A stretch of DNA of 64,000 bases from CBDHDJ01 sp965261645 (GCA_965261645.1 CBDHDJ010000002.1:124001-188000), one strand, 5' to 3'. Positions 37,691 to 46,941 are shown, numbered from the stretch's first letter. Notes: a model not told the origin generated them from the sequence alone. Numbers and translations are program-made.

Positions 37691-39597
37691 GCTAACTGGC
37701 GGAAAGTAGCCGGTGTGAGTCCGGCGGGAAGAAGGAGTAACCAACCACTTCCACCCCGAGTCATGGGCCGGCATTCGCGAGGATGCAGGTTAAGCGTTGA
37801 CAGGGGCGCGTATGGGCGAGGGCGATTGAGCTACGAAAAGTCTGAGAATCAGGGTGCCGAGGCTTTCCAGTATGTCGAAGGCAACACCGCTTCCACCGCC
37901 ATGGTAAGGGGGAAGTGGACCCTGCGGAGTCGAAGAACCCAACCGCACGTACGTAGGCTTTCACGCCGGGACCTGGGAGGTCTCCATGTCATCCCGCGGT
38001 CGTAGCGGGATCGCAAAGGAAAGGAGGAATCCGTAACCGATGACGAACGGCATGGAGAAGTCAGACTCGGGAGTAGTAGCGATGAAGTCGGCGAACAAAG
38101 GGAGGCCTGTTCCGGCGGAGCCGATGGAGCGAAGGACCGAGCCCAAGGGGAATCTGGAAAGCCAAAGCATGCGCCGGACGCAGGACCGGGAAAGCGTGTC
38201 ACAAGCGGCCGACCGGATACGGCAGTTTGTACAACGGGAGCCACGGGAGCGTCTGACGGCGCTTCTCCACCACGTTACGGTCGATGCGCTGCGCTGGGCG
38301 TTCTTCGCGTTGAAGAAGGACGCGGCGGCAGGTGCGGATGGCATGACGTGGGGGATGTACGAGGGAGGGTTGGAAGGCCGGTTGGCCGCCCTGCACGACC
38401 GCGTGCACTCGGGAGCGTACCGGGCGACGCCATCACGGCGGGTGAACATCCCGAAGCCGGATGGCGGCACACGACCGCTCGGCGTCGCGGCCATAGAGGA
38501 CAAGATTGTCCAGAAGGCGGTGGCGGAGATTATCCTGACGCCAATTTACGAGGCGGAGTTCCTGGGGTTTAGCTATGGGTTCCGGCCCGGGTGTGGGGCG
38601 CACGACGCGCTTGATGCGCTCGCGGTCGGGATTGAACGGCGTAAGATCAACTGGATAGCTGACGCAGATATCCGCGGATTTTTCGACCATGTCTCGCGGG
38701 ACTGGTTGGTCCGGTTCCTCGAACATCGCATCGGAGACAAGCGGGTCATCAGGCTGATATCCAAGTGGTTGCACGTCGGCGTCATGGAAAATGGCGAGTG
38801 GCGGGACAACATGCGGGGGACTCCCCAGGGTTCGGTGATTTCGCCGATCCTGGCCAACATCTACCTGCATTACGTTCTCGATCTCTGGTTCCAGAAGAAG
38901 TGGCGCAGCCACGAGGTCAAAGGCGACACAATCATCGTGCGGTACGCCGATGATTTCGTGGTGGGTTTCCAGCACAAGCAAGACGCGGAGCGATTTCTGC
39001 GTGACCTGAAGGAGCGGCTTGGACGTTTTGAACTGGAACTGAACCCTGACAAGACCCGGCTCATCGAGTTCGGGCGGTTCGCAACTGAGAACCGTCAGCG
39101 GCGAGGGTTGGGCAAACCGGAGACGCTCGACTTTCTGGGCTTCACGCACTACTGCGCGAAGGACAGGAAGGGGCGGTTCCAGTTGGGGCGCAAGCCGGTC
39201 TCGAAGCGGATGGCGCGCACCCTGAAGCGAATAAAGGAGGAGCTTCGCAGGCGGATGCACGACGGCGTAAACCAGACCGCGCGGTGGCTGGGACAGGTAC
39301 TTGATGGATGGCTGAACTACTTTGCCGTTCCAACCAGCTACCGATATCTGGGGCGTTTCGTGCAACGACTGAAAGTACTGTGGCTCAGGACTCTGCGCCG
39401 CAGATCGCAGAAGGACCGCTACAGCGGGGACCGTATGGAGCGACTGACAGCGAAGTACTGGCCCACGCTGGAAATCCGACACCCGTGGCCGAGCCAACGA
39501 TTTGCCGTCAATTGACCTGAGGGAGGAGCCGTGTGCATCAACGTGCCTGCACGGATCTGTGCGGGGGGAGCGGGGCAACCCGCTTCCCTACCGCGAT
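37691..39597 (+). mobile_element. Group II intron inside the methylase-helicase gene
   Basis: A reverse-transcriptase gene is preceded by about 340 bases of structured sequence, including the hairpin GCCGGTGTGAGTCCGGC near 37710. It is followed by a domain V/VI-like 3' end: GAGCCGTGTGC ... GCACGGATCTG (39526-39559), then a GC-rich hairpin with an unpaired A just before CCGCGAT. The 3' boundary is put at 39597. The 5' boundary is uncertain by about 50 bases because no GTGCG-type start is obvious. If complete, splicing would rejoin the two helicase exons. Confidence 0.8.
38040..39515 (+). CDS. ltrA: Group II intron reverse transcriptase/maturase
   Basis: The protein has 491 residues. Reverse transcriptase blocks are visible in order: IPKPDGGTRPLGVAAIEDKI, YGFRPGCGAHDAL, DADIRGFFDHVSRDW, GTPQGSVISPILANIYLHYV, the catalytic RYADDFV near residue 301, and LGFTHY. 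They are followed by a maturase (X) domain ending in ERLTAKYWP. No HNH endonuclease domain follows, so mobility would rely on nicked or single-stranded targets. It assists intron RNA folding and reverse splicing. Confidence 0.94.
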   Translation: MTNGMEKSDSGVVAMKSANKGRPVPAEPMERRTEPKGNLESQSMRRTQDRESVSQAADRIRQFVQREPRERLTALLHHVTVDALRWAFFALKKDAAAGADGMTWGMYEGGLEGRLAALHDRVHSGAYRATPSRRVNIPKPDGGTRPLGVAAIEDKIVQKAVAEIILTPIYEAEFLGFSYGFRPGCGAHDALDALAVGIERRKINWIADADIRGFFDHVSRDWLVRFLEHRIGDKRVIRLISKWLHVGVMENGEWRDNMRGTPQGSVISPILANIYLHYVLDLWFQKKWRSHEVKGDTIIVRYADDFVVGFQHKQDAERFLRDLKERLGRFELELNPDKTRLIEFGRFATENRQRRGLGKPETLDFLGFTHYCAKDRKGRFQLGRKPVSKRMARTLKRIKEELRRRMHDGVNQTARWLGQVLDGWLNYFAVPTSYRYLGRFVQRLKVLWLRTLRRRSQKDRYSGDRMERLTAKYWPTLEIRHPWPSQRFAVN

Positions 39598-40077
39598 CGC
39601 ATGCTCTGGGAACAGGAGATCGCGGAGCTGCCGACGCACCGGGAGTCGCGTTTCTGGCTCGCCGCCGGCCTGCTGCTGCCCGTCTGGGACCGGCTGCCGG
39701 CCGAGAACATGCGGGTGCGCCGGCTTGCGACGGATACCGGCGAGGCGCTGATCGGGCGCGTGCTCGATGCCGAGCAGGTCGCGGCCGTGCGCACATCCTT
39801 CGGCCTCGACGGCGGGCTCGCCATGACCGGCGCGGAAGCTTTCGAGGCCGTGATGGGCCGCGGCTCGGCGCTCGCCCTTGCCAATGGCTGGCGGCTCGCC
39901 CGCCGGCGCATCATGGGCGCCGACCGGGTCGAGATCGAGGGGCCGGCCGATACCGATACCGCGCTCCTGAAGCGCATCGGCTGCACGGTCGAGATCGTGT
40001 CCTGGCGCGCCCGCGCCTTCGCCCCCGGGGCCGAGGTGCTCGACCGCGTTCTCGAACGCTGGCCGCTCGCCGCCTGA
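39598..40077 (+). CDS. Strawberry-notch-type methylase-helicase, exon 2 (3' part)
   Basis: The frame begins RMLWEQEIAELPTHRESRF and continues WLAAGLLLPVWDRLPAENM to a TGA at 40077. It is the C-terminal 159 residues of the helicase gene that starts at 33590. It has no ribosome site or start of its own, so expression would require intron splicing. The sequence shows no decay, which favours an active intron. Confidence 0.82.
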   Translation, partial: RMLWEQEIAELPTHRESRFWLAAGLLLPVWDRLPAENMRVRRLATDTGEALIGRVLDAEQVAAVRTSFGLDGGLAMTGAEAFEAVMGRGSALALANGWRLARRRIMGADRVEIEGPADTDTALLKRIGCTVEIVSWRARAFAPGAEVLDRVLERWPLAA

Positions 40078-40242
40078 GTCCCCTGTACATACTGCCGGCA
40101 CGGCGCCAGCCGGAGACCGGTTTTCCGGCATGGCGCCCGTTGCCGCCACCGCGTATCCGTATTGCCGACACGCTGCCCGCCGCCATGCGTATTGCCGGCC
40201 CGCGGTCGGCCCTTACAGCAACCCTTCAAGGGGAGACAACCG

Positions 40243-40512
40243 ATGACCGCACAGACCCTTCCCGACGATCCGAATTATTGTTTTGTGCCCGCCTACGACA
40301 TCGAGGACGAGGTCCAGCAGATCCGTATCGTCATCGAGGGCATGTCCGGTTATGTCCCCACCGCGCTCGTAGCCTTGACGGTCTCCGACGCGGAAGAAAT
40401 CTGCAACAAGCTGAACCGGCGCCTCGGGCTGGACTACGAGGCCTGGACCGCCCTTGCGGCCAAGTCCATGCGCGCCGAGGAGCACGATCCCGACGGCGAT
40501 GCCTGGCACTGA
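40243..40512 (+). CDS. Small conserved-block protein (89 aa)
   Basis: The product is an acidic 89-residue protein with a strong AAGGGGAGA ribosome site. It contains IRIVIEGMSGYVPTALVALT and AEEICNKLNRRLGL. The family is unrecognised. It lies in the plus-strand block between the helicase and the SLOG gene and has the look of a maintained small gene of the element. Confidence 0.65.
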   Translation: MTAQTLPDDPNYCFVPAYDIEDEVQQIRIVIEGMSGYVPTALVALTVSDAEEICNKLNRRLGLDYEAWTALAAKSMRAEEHDPDGDAWH

Positions 40513-40695
40513 GGCGGCTGCATGCTATTCGCGACCGGGTAGCCCCGGATTGGGCTTGCGACAGCTCAATGCGAGCCCACACACGGCGCCTCGCCAACAA
40601 GGCGCGGACGCTCGCGGAACAGCCCGACCGCGACGTCCCTCCCGCACGCTGACCCCGGCCGGCGCCCTGCTGCGCAGCCGGCCCGCCGTCTGCCG

Positions 40696-41088
40696 TCAAC
40701 CGCGGTGCGCGAGCCACAACCAAGCGGCCCACACGGGCAGGCTGAGCACGATCGCATATACAGCGATCGCGATCGGGCCTAGCAACCCCGCAACCACCGA
40801 CGCCGCCACGGTAACCGCGCCGAGCCCGATCCAGGCCCAACCGGCCCCGCGCCGGTAGCCGAGCCGCCACACGCGCCGGCAACCAAGCGCCAGCGGCAGG
40901 CCGCAGGGAGCGAAGAAGACCAGCAATCCGGCAGTCATCAGCAGCATCGCCGGCACCATGCCACCAGCCTCCGGCAACCCGTGCTCCGACCCGAAACGCA
41001 CCGCCATCGTCGCCGCAAGCCCGGCCGGCAGCCAAAGCAGCGCCAGCGGCCAGAACCCGCGGCGCCCGATCGTCCATGGCCTATCCAT
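40696..41088 (-). CDS. Small membrane protein
   Basis: The product has 130 residues, with about four hydrophobic segments (WPLALLWLPAGLAATMAV, AMLLMTAGLLVFFAPCGL, WIGLGAVTVAASVVAGLL, IAIAVYAIVLSLPVWAAW). It is the only minus-strand gene in this block. ATG 41088 is chosen over the upstream ATG at 41232 because the extra 48 residues are low-complexity and overlap the divergent gene. Function unknown. Confidence 0.6.
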   Translation of the reverse strand: MDRPWTIGRRGFWPLALLWLPAGLAATMAVRFGSEHGLPEAGGMVPAMLLMTAGLLVFFAPCGLPLALGCRRVWRLGYRRGAGWAWIGLGAVTVAASVVAGLLGPIAIAVYAIVLSLPVWAAWLWLAHRG

Positions 41089-41222
41089 GCCCGGCGCCGA
41101 AGCGCGAATCAACCCGGGGGGCGTAGCCCCGGCCCGCCGCCGGAGGAAGAGGACAGCCGGGCGAGGGCGAAGCCGCGCGCCGGGAGAGTGACGCGGCTGA
41201 ATTTGCATCCGGGGGATCGAAC

Positions 41223-41762
41223 ATGACCACACTCACCTATGCCGGGATCGGCGCCCGCGCGACGCCTTCATCGGTCCTTGCCGACATGACCGTGATCGCC
41301 GGGTGGCTGGCCCGCACCGGATGGCATTTGCACGCCGGCGGCGCGCACGGTGCCGATACTGCGTTTGCCGGGGGCGCGCCGGCCGGCCGGAGAATCCTGT
41401 ATCTGCCGTGGCGGGAATATAACGGCCATGCCGGACCTGACTGCCGCGTTCTGTCTCCGTCCGAGCTTGACGCCTGCACCGATCTCGCCGCCCGCCATCA
41501 TCCCGCCTGGGACCGCTGCTCGCAGGCCGTCCGCAAGTTGCACGCCAGGAACGCCGGAATCCTGCTGGGTGTCCGCCTGGACCGGCCCGTCGACGCCGTC
41601 GTGTGCTGGACCTGCGATGGCGGGGCCGTCACCGGCGGCACGGGCATGGGCATCCGCATCGCCGGGGCCCACGGCATCCCGGTGCTGAACCTCGGCGCGA
41701 TCCCACCGCGGACGGCCTGCGAACGCCTTGCCGCGATCCGCCGGGCCGGCGCCGCCTCATAG
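41223..41762 (+). CDS. SLOG/DprA-like nucleotide-binding fold protein
   Basis: The 179-residue product begins with the strand-loop YAGIGARATP and has HLHAGGAHGADTAF and GGTGMGIRIAGAHGIPVLN. These glycine-rich loops are typical of the Rossmann-like SLOG superfamily, which binds nucleotides or nucleotide-derived ligands. Similar proteins occur on phages and plasmids. Its ligand and partner are unknown. It lies upstream of ssb in the same direction. Confidence 0.7.
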   Translation: MTTLTYAGIGARATPSSVLADMTVIAGWLARTGWHLHAGGAHGADTAFAGGAPAGRRILYLPWREYNGHAGPDCRVLSPSELDACTDLAARHHPAWDRCSQAVRKLHARNAGILLGVRLDRPVDAVVCWTCDGGAVTGGTGMGIRIAGAHGIPVLNLGAIPPRTACERLAAIRRAGAAS

Positions 41763-41862
41763 AGTTCGAGAAGAGCGTGCGCCGGGCAAGCCCGGCAGGA
41801 TCGGAGAGAGAGGGTCTCCCGAACCGATGCCGGGCTGGCATTCCGGACAGGAGACCAGACCC

Positions 41863-42063
41863 ATGTTTCTTCCCGACTTCCATTCCGACGTCCCGACCGG
41901 CAACCAACTGCTGGCCGAGATCGGGCTCGATCCCCAGACCATCCGCGAGACCATCGAGGACGATCGCGCCATGCGCTGTCCCGACCGGGGCGTGTCGTTT
42001 CCCGAACGCCGGTTCGCGGACCTCTTCCCGGCCATGCCGTCCCGCGCGGCAGCCTGGAGTTAG
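41863..42063 (+). CDS. Small conserved-block protein (66 aa)
   Basis: An acidic 66-residue protein (MFLPDFHSDVPTGNQLLAEI, then TIRETIEDDRAMRCPDRG). The start follows CAGGAGACC. It lies 103 bases before ssb. No domain was recognised. Confidence 0.55.
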   Translation: MFLPDFHSDVPTGNQLLAEIGLDPQTIRETIEDDRAMRCPDRGVSFPERRFADLFPAMPSRAAAWS

Positions 42064-42166
42064 AGGAGGGCTTGAGAAGAGTGAACGAAGGGGGTTCGGG
42101 AGAGTGATCCCGGTCCCCGACGTTCTTCACCCATCGTCATCATCCAGTCCATGAAGGAGATACCCC

Positions 42167-42625
42167 ATGGCTTTCGGACTCAACAGGGTCGAGCTGATCG
42201 GCCGCCTCGGCGCCGACGTCACCGTCAATCACCTGACCAGCGGCGGGCGCGTCGCCAACCTCTCGATCGCGACCGACGAGAGCTACATCAACCGCCAGAG
42301 CGGCGAGAAGGTCGACAAGACCGAGTGGCACCGGGTGGTCACCTTCCAGGACGGGCTAATCGACATGTTCGTCAAGCACGCCGTGAAGGGCCGGCTGGTC
42401 TACATCGACGGCAAGCTGCAGACGCGGCGCTGGTCGAAGCCCGACGAGGACGGCGACCGGTTCTCGACCGAGATCCTGCTCGTCCCCGGCGGCAGGGTGC
42501 AGTTCCTGGACAGGCCGAACGGCAACGGCGCCCCGGCCCAGGCCGACCCGTCGACGTCGGGCGACACCGGCGCAATGCCGGCCGGCGGCGATCCGTCGAG
42601 CCTGGATGACGAGATTCCTTTCTGA
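42167..42625 (+). CDS. ssb: Single-stranded DNA-binding protein
   Basis: This 152-residue SSB protects single-stranded DNA during element replication or transfer. The OB-fold is seen in GLNRVELIGRLGADVTVNHL, WHRVVTFQ and VYIDGKLQTRRW, and the acidic tip ends DDEIPF, the docking peptide for partner proteins. The ribosome site AAGGAGA precedes ATG 42167. Element-borne ssb genes usually support conjugation or plasmid replication. Confidence 0.95.
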   Translation: MAFGLNRVELIGRLGADVTVNHLTSGGRVANLSIATDESYINRQSGEKVDKTEWHRVVTFQDGLIDMFVKHAVKGRLVYIDGKLQTRRWSKPDEDGDRFSTEILLVPGGRVQFLDRPNGNGAPAQADPSTSGDTGAMPAGGDPSSLDDEIPF

Positions 42626-42819
42626 GATCCGGCATCCGTTCCTCCCTCTCCACCTTGGCCGGCACTTCGGTGCCGGCCTTTCTTTTTGCAACCGATCCCG
42701 AGCGAGGCTCCTTCGGGCGCCGCGCCCGCGCGATGCGCGGCGCGCCGGCCCTCCGGCGCCAGCCCGAGGCGGAGGCCGGCCGGTATCGGGCGTCCCGCAC
42801 GGATCGGAAGGAGTCCCGC

Positions 42820-43881
42820 ATGCAGCACGAACCGTCTCCCGCCGCCGGAATCGCCGCCGCGCTCGGCCTGCAGGCCGAAGCCGTCTGCCGGCGCTACCTG
42901 CCGCACGGCCGCAAGCTGGGCCGCTACTGGGTCGCCGGCGACCTGGACGGCGCCCGCGGGCGATCGCTCTTCGTCCGCCTGCACGGTCCCGGCGTACCGG
43001 GGAAGTGGACCGACGCCGCGACAGGGGAGCACGGCGACCTTCTCGACCTCATCCGGCATCGCTCGCGCGCGCCGTCGCTGCGCGCGGCGCTCGACGAGGC
43101 GCGGGCCTTCCTTGCCCTGCCGGTTTCACCGGCGACGGGCTCGGGCGACTCTTTTGACGCGACCGAGGCGGCCCGCCGCCTGTGGCGGCAGTGCCACACG
43201 ATCGCCGGCACCCATGCCGAGGCCTATCTGCATGCCCGCGGGCTGTCGCGCTGCCGCTTCGCGGCACTGCGCTTCCACCCGGAGCTTCGCTACCGCGACG
43301 GCAATAGCGCCCGCCGGTTTCCGGCGCTGGTCGCCGCCGTCACCGGCAACGACAACGCCATCCTCGGCGTGCAGCGCACCTGGCTCGATCCGTGCCGGCC
43401 CGCCAAGGCGGGTGTCGCGACGCCCCGCAAGGCGCTCGGCCGCATCCACGGCTTCGCCGTGAGATTCGGCCATCCCGCCGACGGCGCGACGCTGCTCGTG
43501 GGCGAAGGCATCGAGACCGTGCTGTCGGTGGTCGCCGCCGTCCCGGAGTTCACCGCAGCGGCTGCGCTCTCCGCCGGCAGCCTCGGCGCGTTCGCGCCGC
43601 CGCCCGGCGTCGCACGCCTCGTCATCGCCCGGGACAACGATCCGGATGGCGCGACCGCGGCCGGACGCCTCGCCCGGCGCTGCGCGCGGGCCGGCGTCGG
43701 CGCCACGCCGATCGTCCCCGTCGGCAACGATTTCAACGACGACCTCGTCGACCTGGGCCCCGACACGCTCCGCGCCCGGCTCATTCCGCTCATCCGCTGC
43801 GCGGGAGGAAGAGGAGAGCGGAGTGGGGGGCAAGCCCATCCGGAGAGAGGAGAGAGTCTATGGACGCCATCGTCAATCTGA
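42820..43881 (+). CDS. Toprim-domain protein of plasmid/ICE type
   Basis: The product has 353 residues from ATG 42820, which has GGAAGGAG. The C-terminal Toprim domain has LVGEGIETVLS near residue 225 and LVIARDNDPDG near residue 266, the conserved Glu and the D-x-D. The N-terminal part (WVAGDLDGARGRSLFVRLHG, KWTDAATGEHGDLLDLI) lacks the Cys zinc finger of classical DnaG. Such proteins are thought to be primase-like or repair proteins on mobile elements. The last 20 or so codons overlap the next gene. Confidence 0.82.
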   Translation: MQHEPSPAAGIAAALGLQAEAVCRRYLPHGRKLGRYWVAGDLDGARGRSLFVRLHGPGVPGKWTDAATGEHGDLLDLIRHRSRAPSLRAALDEARAFLALPVSPATGSGDSFDATEAARRLWRQCHTIAGTHAEAYLHARGLSRCRFAALRFHPELRYRDGNSARRFPALVAAVTGNDNAILGVQRTWLDPCRPAKAGVATPRKALGRIHGFAVRFGHPADGATLLVGEGIETVLSVVAAVPEFTAAAALSAGSLGAFAPPPGVARLVIARDNDPDGATAAGRLARRCARAGVGATPIVPVGNDFNDDLVDLGPDTLRARLIPLIRCAGGRGERSGGQAHPERGESLWTPSSI

Positions 43882-44195
43882 GGAACGAGCCGAAGCTCCG
43901 CGAAGCATTCGAGTATGCGCATGTGCACAACAACGCCGTGCTGATCGACCGCCGCACGACATGGGGCAATCCGTTTCGGATCGGCCGCGACGGCACGCGC
44001 GACGCAGTCATCGCGCGCTACCGCGCCGATCTCTGGCGCCGCATCCGCGCGGGCGAGACCGCGCTGGAGGAACTCGCGGAACTCGACGGCTGCTGGCTCG
44101 CTTGTCATTGCGATCCGCTGCCCTATCACGGCCATGTGCTCGAACGCGCAGCGGCATGGGCCTCCGGGGTCCTGGCGGAGCGGGCAGGTGGGTGA
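43860..44195 (+). CDS. DUF4326-family protein
   Basis: The 111-residue product has the family blocks NAVLIDRRTTWGNPFRIGRDG and GCWLACHCDPLPYHGHVL, with a Cys-x-Cys-like and His-rich end. DUF4326 proteins are common on phages and plasmids; their biochemical role is not settled. It overlaps the Toprim gene by 22 bases, so it is translated from the same message. Confidence 0.85.
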   Translation: MDAIVNLRNEPKLREAFEYAHVHNNAVLIDRRTTWGNPFRIGRDGTRDAVIARYRADLWRRIRAGETALEELAELDGCWLACHCDPLPYHGHVLERAAAWASGVLAERAGG

Positions 44196-44744
44196 GCGGC
44201 AAATGGGTCTGCTTGCGTGTCGGCATGGCATTCATGGCGATGCCTTCGGCCCGGGCTATCCGCTGCAATCTCCGGTCGCTGCGCTCCCTGCGATTTCCGC
44301 TTCTATCCCTATCGCCTCCAGTCGCTGGCGCTCCTTGCGCGCTGCGCTTGCCAGGAAAGCGGCCATGTCCGCGCATCGATCCGGAGGACGTGCCAAGCAC
44401 AACCGCCGAAGCGGGCTGTGCCAGGAACAAACAAATTCTCCTCCGACGTGATGGTTCATCGTGCCACACGTGCTCACTGCGCCAACCCCGCCTGCGGCGG
44501 GGTCCTCCACTCCGCTGCGCTCCGTTGCGGCCGGGACTCGGAATGAAACGGCGCTGAAGCGCCTAGGCCCGGCGCGGCGCGCGACCGTGGCTCAGTCGCT
44601 ACGCTCCCTGCGCCCGCACCACTCGCGCACCGCACCAGGCCATTCATTCCGGCCCCGGTGGCTCCGCTGCGCGCGCGTGTCCCAAAGAACCATCACCTCG
44701 GGGCAGACGCTCCGAACGGTGCAACTCAAGATCGGGAGATCGTC
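44196..44744. other. Intergenic region, no supportable gene
   Basis: About 550 bases of GC-rich sequence. Several Pro/Arg/Ser-rich frames exist, but none has a recognisable domain or ribosome site. It probably contains the leader of the DUF2493 gene. Confidence 0.5.
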
Positions 44745-45563
44745 ATGAACACCATCGAACAGATCGAAACCCACGAACAGTCCGCAACAGCAGCAGCCTG
44801 CCAGCACGCAGCGCTCTACGGCGCGACGCCCGAGCGCGACGAGTTCGACACCCGCGACATCTGGGATGCCGACGACGCCATCGACGCGGTGAGCGAGTCC
44901 TTCCGCATCCTCGCCCAGGGCGTCGGACCGGACGGCACGCAGCTCAGCGACGAGCGCGAGAGCCTGCTCTGGGGCTTCGTCAACATGCTCGACGCCCAGA
45001 CCCAGCGTCTCGACCGCGCCGCCGACAAGCTGATGCCCGGCCTGCGCGACCTCCAGCGCGAGCAGGACGGCACCGAGATCAAGTCCCGCGAGCTGGAACT
45101 CGTCACCGACCGTTCGCAGAACCTCACCGCGCGGCGCGACGCGTTCGAGACCATGCGCGACACAGCCGCCGAGGCATACCGAGTCGAGACCGGCAGCATG
45201 TGGCGGCCCCGGCGCGGATCGCACACCAGCCAGACCGGCAAGCTCACCTCCGCAGCCATCGACGCCCGCGACTTCCAGCGCGCCCGCAAGGCCCGCAAGA
45301 CCATGGCGCACCTGCCGCAGGGCACCCTCGTCGCGATCACCGGCGGCAAGGACATCGCCAACCCGGCAGCGGTCATCGAGCGCCTCGACAAGGCCCGCGC
45401 CAAGTACGCCGACATCATCCTCGTGCATGGCGGCGGCCCCGGCGTCGAGAAGATCGCGGCAAGCTGGGCCGAGCGCAACGGCATCCACCAGATCGTCTGC
45501 AAGCCTAACTCTATAACGTCAAGAGATGACAGGAGTGCGCTGGAAATGACAGAAGTACGATAA
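44745..45563 (+). CDS. DUF2493-domain protein with replaced C-terminus
   Basis: The product has 272 residues. An N-terminal helical region (about 1-170) is followed by a SLOG-like DUF2493 domain with GTLVAITGGKDIANPAAVIE, DIILVHGGGPGVEKIAASW and GIHQIVCKP. Family members continue for tens of residues after CKP, but here the frame turns into NSITSRDDRSALEMTEVR at about 45508, inside a set of direct repeats next to an integrase. The C-terminus was therefore replaced when the integrase module joined. Confidence 0.8.
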   Translation: MNTIEQIETHEQSATAAACQHAALYGATPERDEFDTRDIWDADDAIDAVSESFRILAQGVGPDGTQLSDERESLLWGFVNMLDAQTQRLDRAADKLMPGLRDLQREQDGTEIKSRELELVTDRSQNLTARRDAFETMRDTAAEAYRVETGSMWRPRRGSHTSQTGKLTSAAIDARDFQRARKARKTMAHLPQGTLVAITGGKDIANPAAVIERLDKARAKYADIILVHGGGPGVEKIAASWAERNGIHQIVCKPNSITSRDDRSALEMTEVR

Positions 45564-45628
45564 AACAATAAGTTAAAAGGAATTCTATCGCCTACTTCAT
45601 AGTCAGGAGATGACAGGAGTGCGCTGGA
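45523..45628 (+). repeat. 22-bp direct repeats upstream of the integrase
   Basis: GAGATGACAGGAGTGCGCTGGA occurs at 45523-45544 and 45607-45628, 84 bases apart. A third, degenerate copy (ATGACAGAAGTACGAT) lies at 45545-45560. The set lies within 70 bases of the integrase start. They may be arm-type integrase sites, an attachment site or iteron-like elements. Confidence 0.75.
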
Positions 45629-45672
45629 GTTGAGTTTGCGGTGTTGTCCCCAGTGTTGCCTTCCCGTGCACC

Positions 45673-46941
45673 ATGCCCCATTATCCAGCCATGAACCATA
45701 CCACCGGAAAACGCCTCGCTCTGGTCAAAACCTCTCTGACAAAACGAACCATCGACGCCCTTGAGCCCACAGACAAAGCCTGGATTGCTTGGGACGACAG
45801 GCTGACCGGTTTCGGCGTTCGCGTCTATCCGTCGGGCCACAAGTCCTTCGTCGTCAACTACCGCACAGGCGACGGTGGCAGGAAGGCCCCCAACAAGCGC
45901 ATCGTCCTCGGACGCTGCGACAGGCTGGCGCCCGAGCGCGCCCGGCGCATGGCGCATCAGGTCCTGGGCAAGGTCGCCAGCGGCGGCGATCCGGCGGACG
46001 AACGCGCCGAGGCGCGCGGCACCCCCGTCCTCCGCAAAGCCTTCGAGGAATACATAGCGGCCAATCCAAACCGGACGATGCGGACCGATAAAGGCTATCG
46101 AGAGTTGGTCGAGCTCCATCTCCGCGACTGGCTTAGCCGTCCCCTCGACGCCATCACCCGGCGCGATGTCGAGGCCCGGTTCAACCACCTCACCGCGTAT
46201 CACGGCTGGTCGCAGGCCAACGCGACGATCGCGCTCCTGCGCTGGATCTACCGCCGGCCCTGCGTCGATCTGGAAGGCTTGCGCAACCCGGTCGAACTGT
46301 GGCTCGCCGCCGGCGGCAAGTTCCATCACAGGAGACGGCGGAAGATTTCGTCGCCGGCTGAGGTTCTGCCGCTCTGGCGGGCGGGTATTCAGGCGGTGGT
46401 CGTCTCGCCGGTGGCGCGGGACGCCTTCTGGTTCGGGTTCATCACGGGCATGCGCCTCAACGAGGTGCTGGCGCTGCGCTGGGAGCGAGTGGACAGGGAG
46501 GCGCAGGTCTTCCGGGTCGAGGCGACCAAGACCGGCGTGCCGCTGGAATTGCCCATCACCCGGCAACTGTCCACCGTTCTCGAGCGCCGGTGGGAGGAGA
46601 GCGGTGCCCTGCCGGAGGGCTGGGTGTTTCCCTCATCGGCCAGCGGCTCGGGCCGTCTCAGCGATCTGGCGCAACACTACAAGGGGATCGGCGAGGCCTG
46701 CGGCACGCGGTTCTGGTATCACGGTTTGCGCAATGCCTTCATCACCGTCGCCGAACGCGACTTGATGCTGCCGGCGTCGTTGACCAAGCGGCTGGTGAAC
46801 CACGCCCGACCCAACGACGTCACCGAAGGGTACGCCGCCGACTGGACCATCGGGCAACTGCGCGAGCCAGCCCAACGCATCGCCGACCGCATCCAGCAAT
46901 TGATGAAGGGGGGCGATGCCGCGCCACCGACCCACGGGTAA
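45673..46941 (+). CDS. int: Tyrosine recombinase (DUF4102/P4-type integrase)
   Basis: The product has 422 residues; ATG 45691 is an alternative start. An N-terminal DUF4102-type domain (LTKRTIDALEPTDKAWIAWD, LTGFGVRVYPSGHKSFVVNY) is followed by the catalytic domain with Arg in TGMRLNEVLALRW, HGLR in RFWYHGLRNAFIT, and NHARPNDVTEGYA with the nucleophilic Tyr. Such integrases insert islands next to tRNA or other genes, but no tRNA was seen here. It directly abuts the truncated DUF2493 gene and the repeats. Confidence 0.92.
   Translation: MPHYPAMNHTTGKRLALVKTSLTKRTIDALEPTDKAWIAWDDRLTGFGVRVYPSGHKSFVVNYRTGDGGRKAPNKRIVLGRCDRLAPERARRMAHQVLGKVASGGDPADERAEARGTPVLRKAFEEYIAANPNRTMRTDKGYRELVELHLRDWLSRPLDAITRRDVEARFNHLTAYHGWSQANATIALLRWIYRRPCVDLEGLRNPVELWLAAGGKFHHRRRRKISSPAEVLPLWRAGIQAVVVSPVARDAFWFGFITGMRLNEVLALRWERVDREAQVFRVEATKTGVPLELPITRQLSTVLERRWEESGALPEGWVFPSSASGSGRLSDLAQHYKGIGEACGTRFWYHGLRNAFITVAERDLMLPASLTKRLVNHARPNDVTEGYAADWTIGQLREPAQRIADRIQQLMKGGDAAPPTHG

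Noticed and set aside
36104..37774. 556-residue minus-strand frame inside the methylase-helicase gene
   Set aside because: It is antisense to clear helicase motifs, is rich in Ala/Gly/Arg and has no domain.
45508..45672. Plasmid replication origin from the direct repeats
   Set aside because: Iteron-like repeats are present but there is no Rep gene nearby; proximity to an integrase makes recombination sites more likely.
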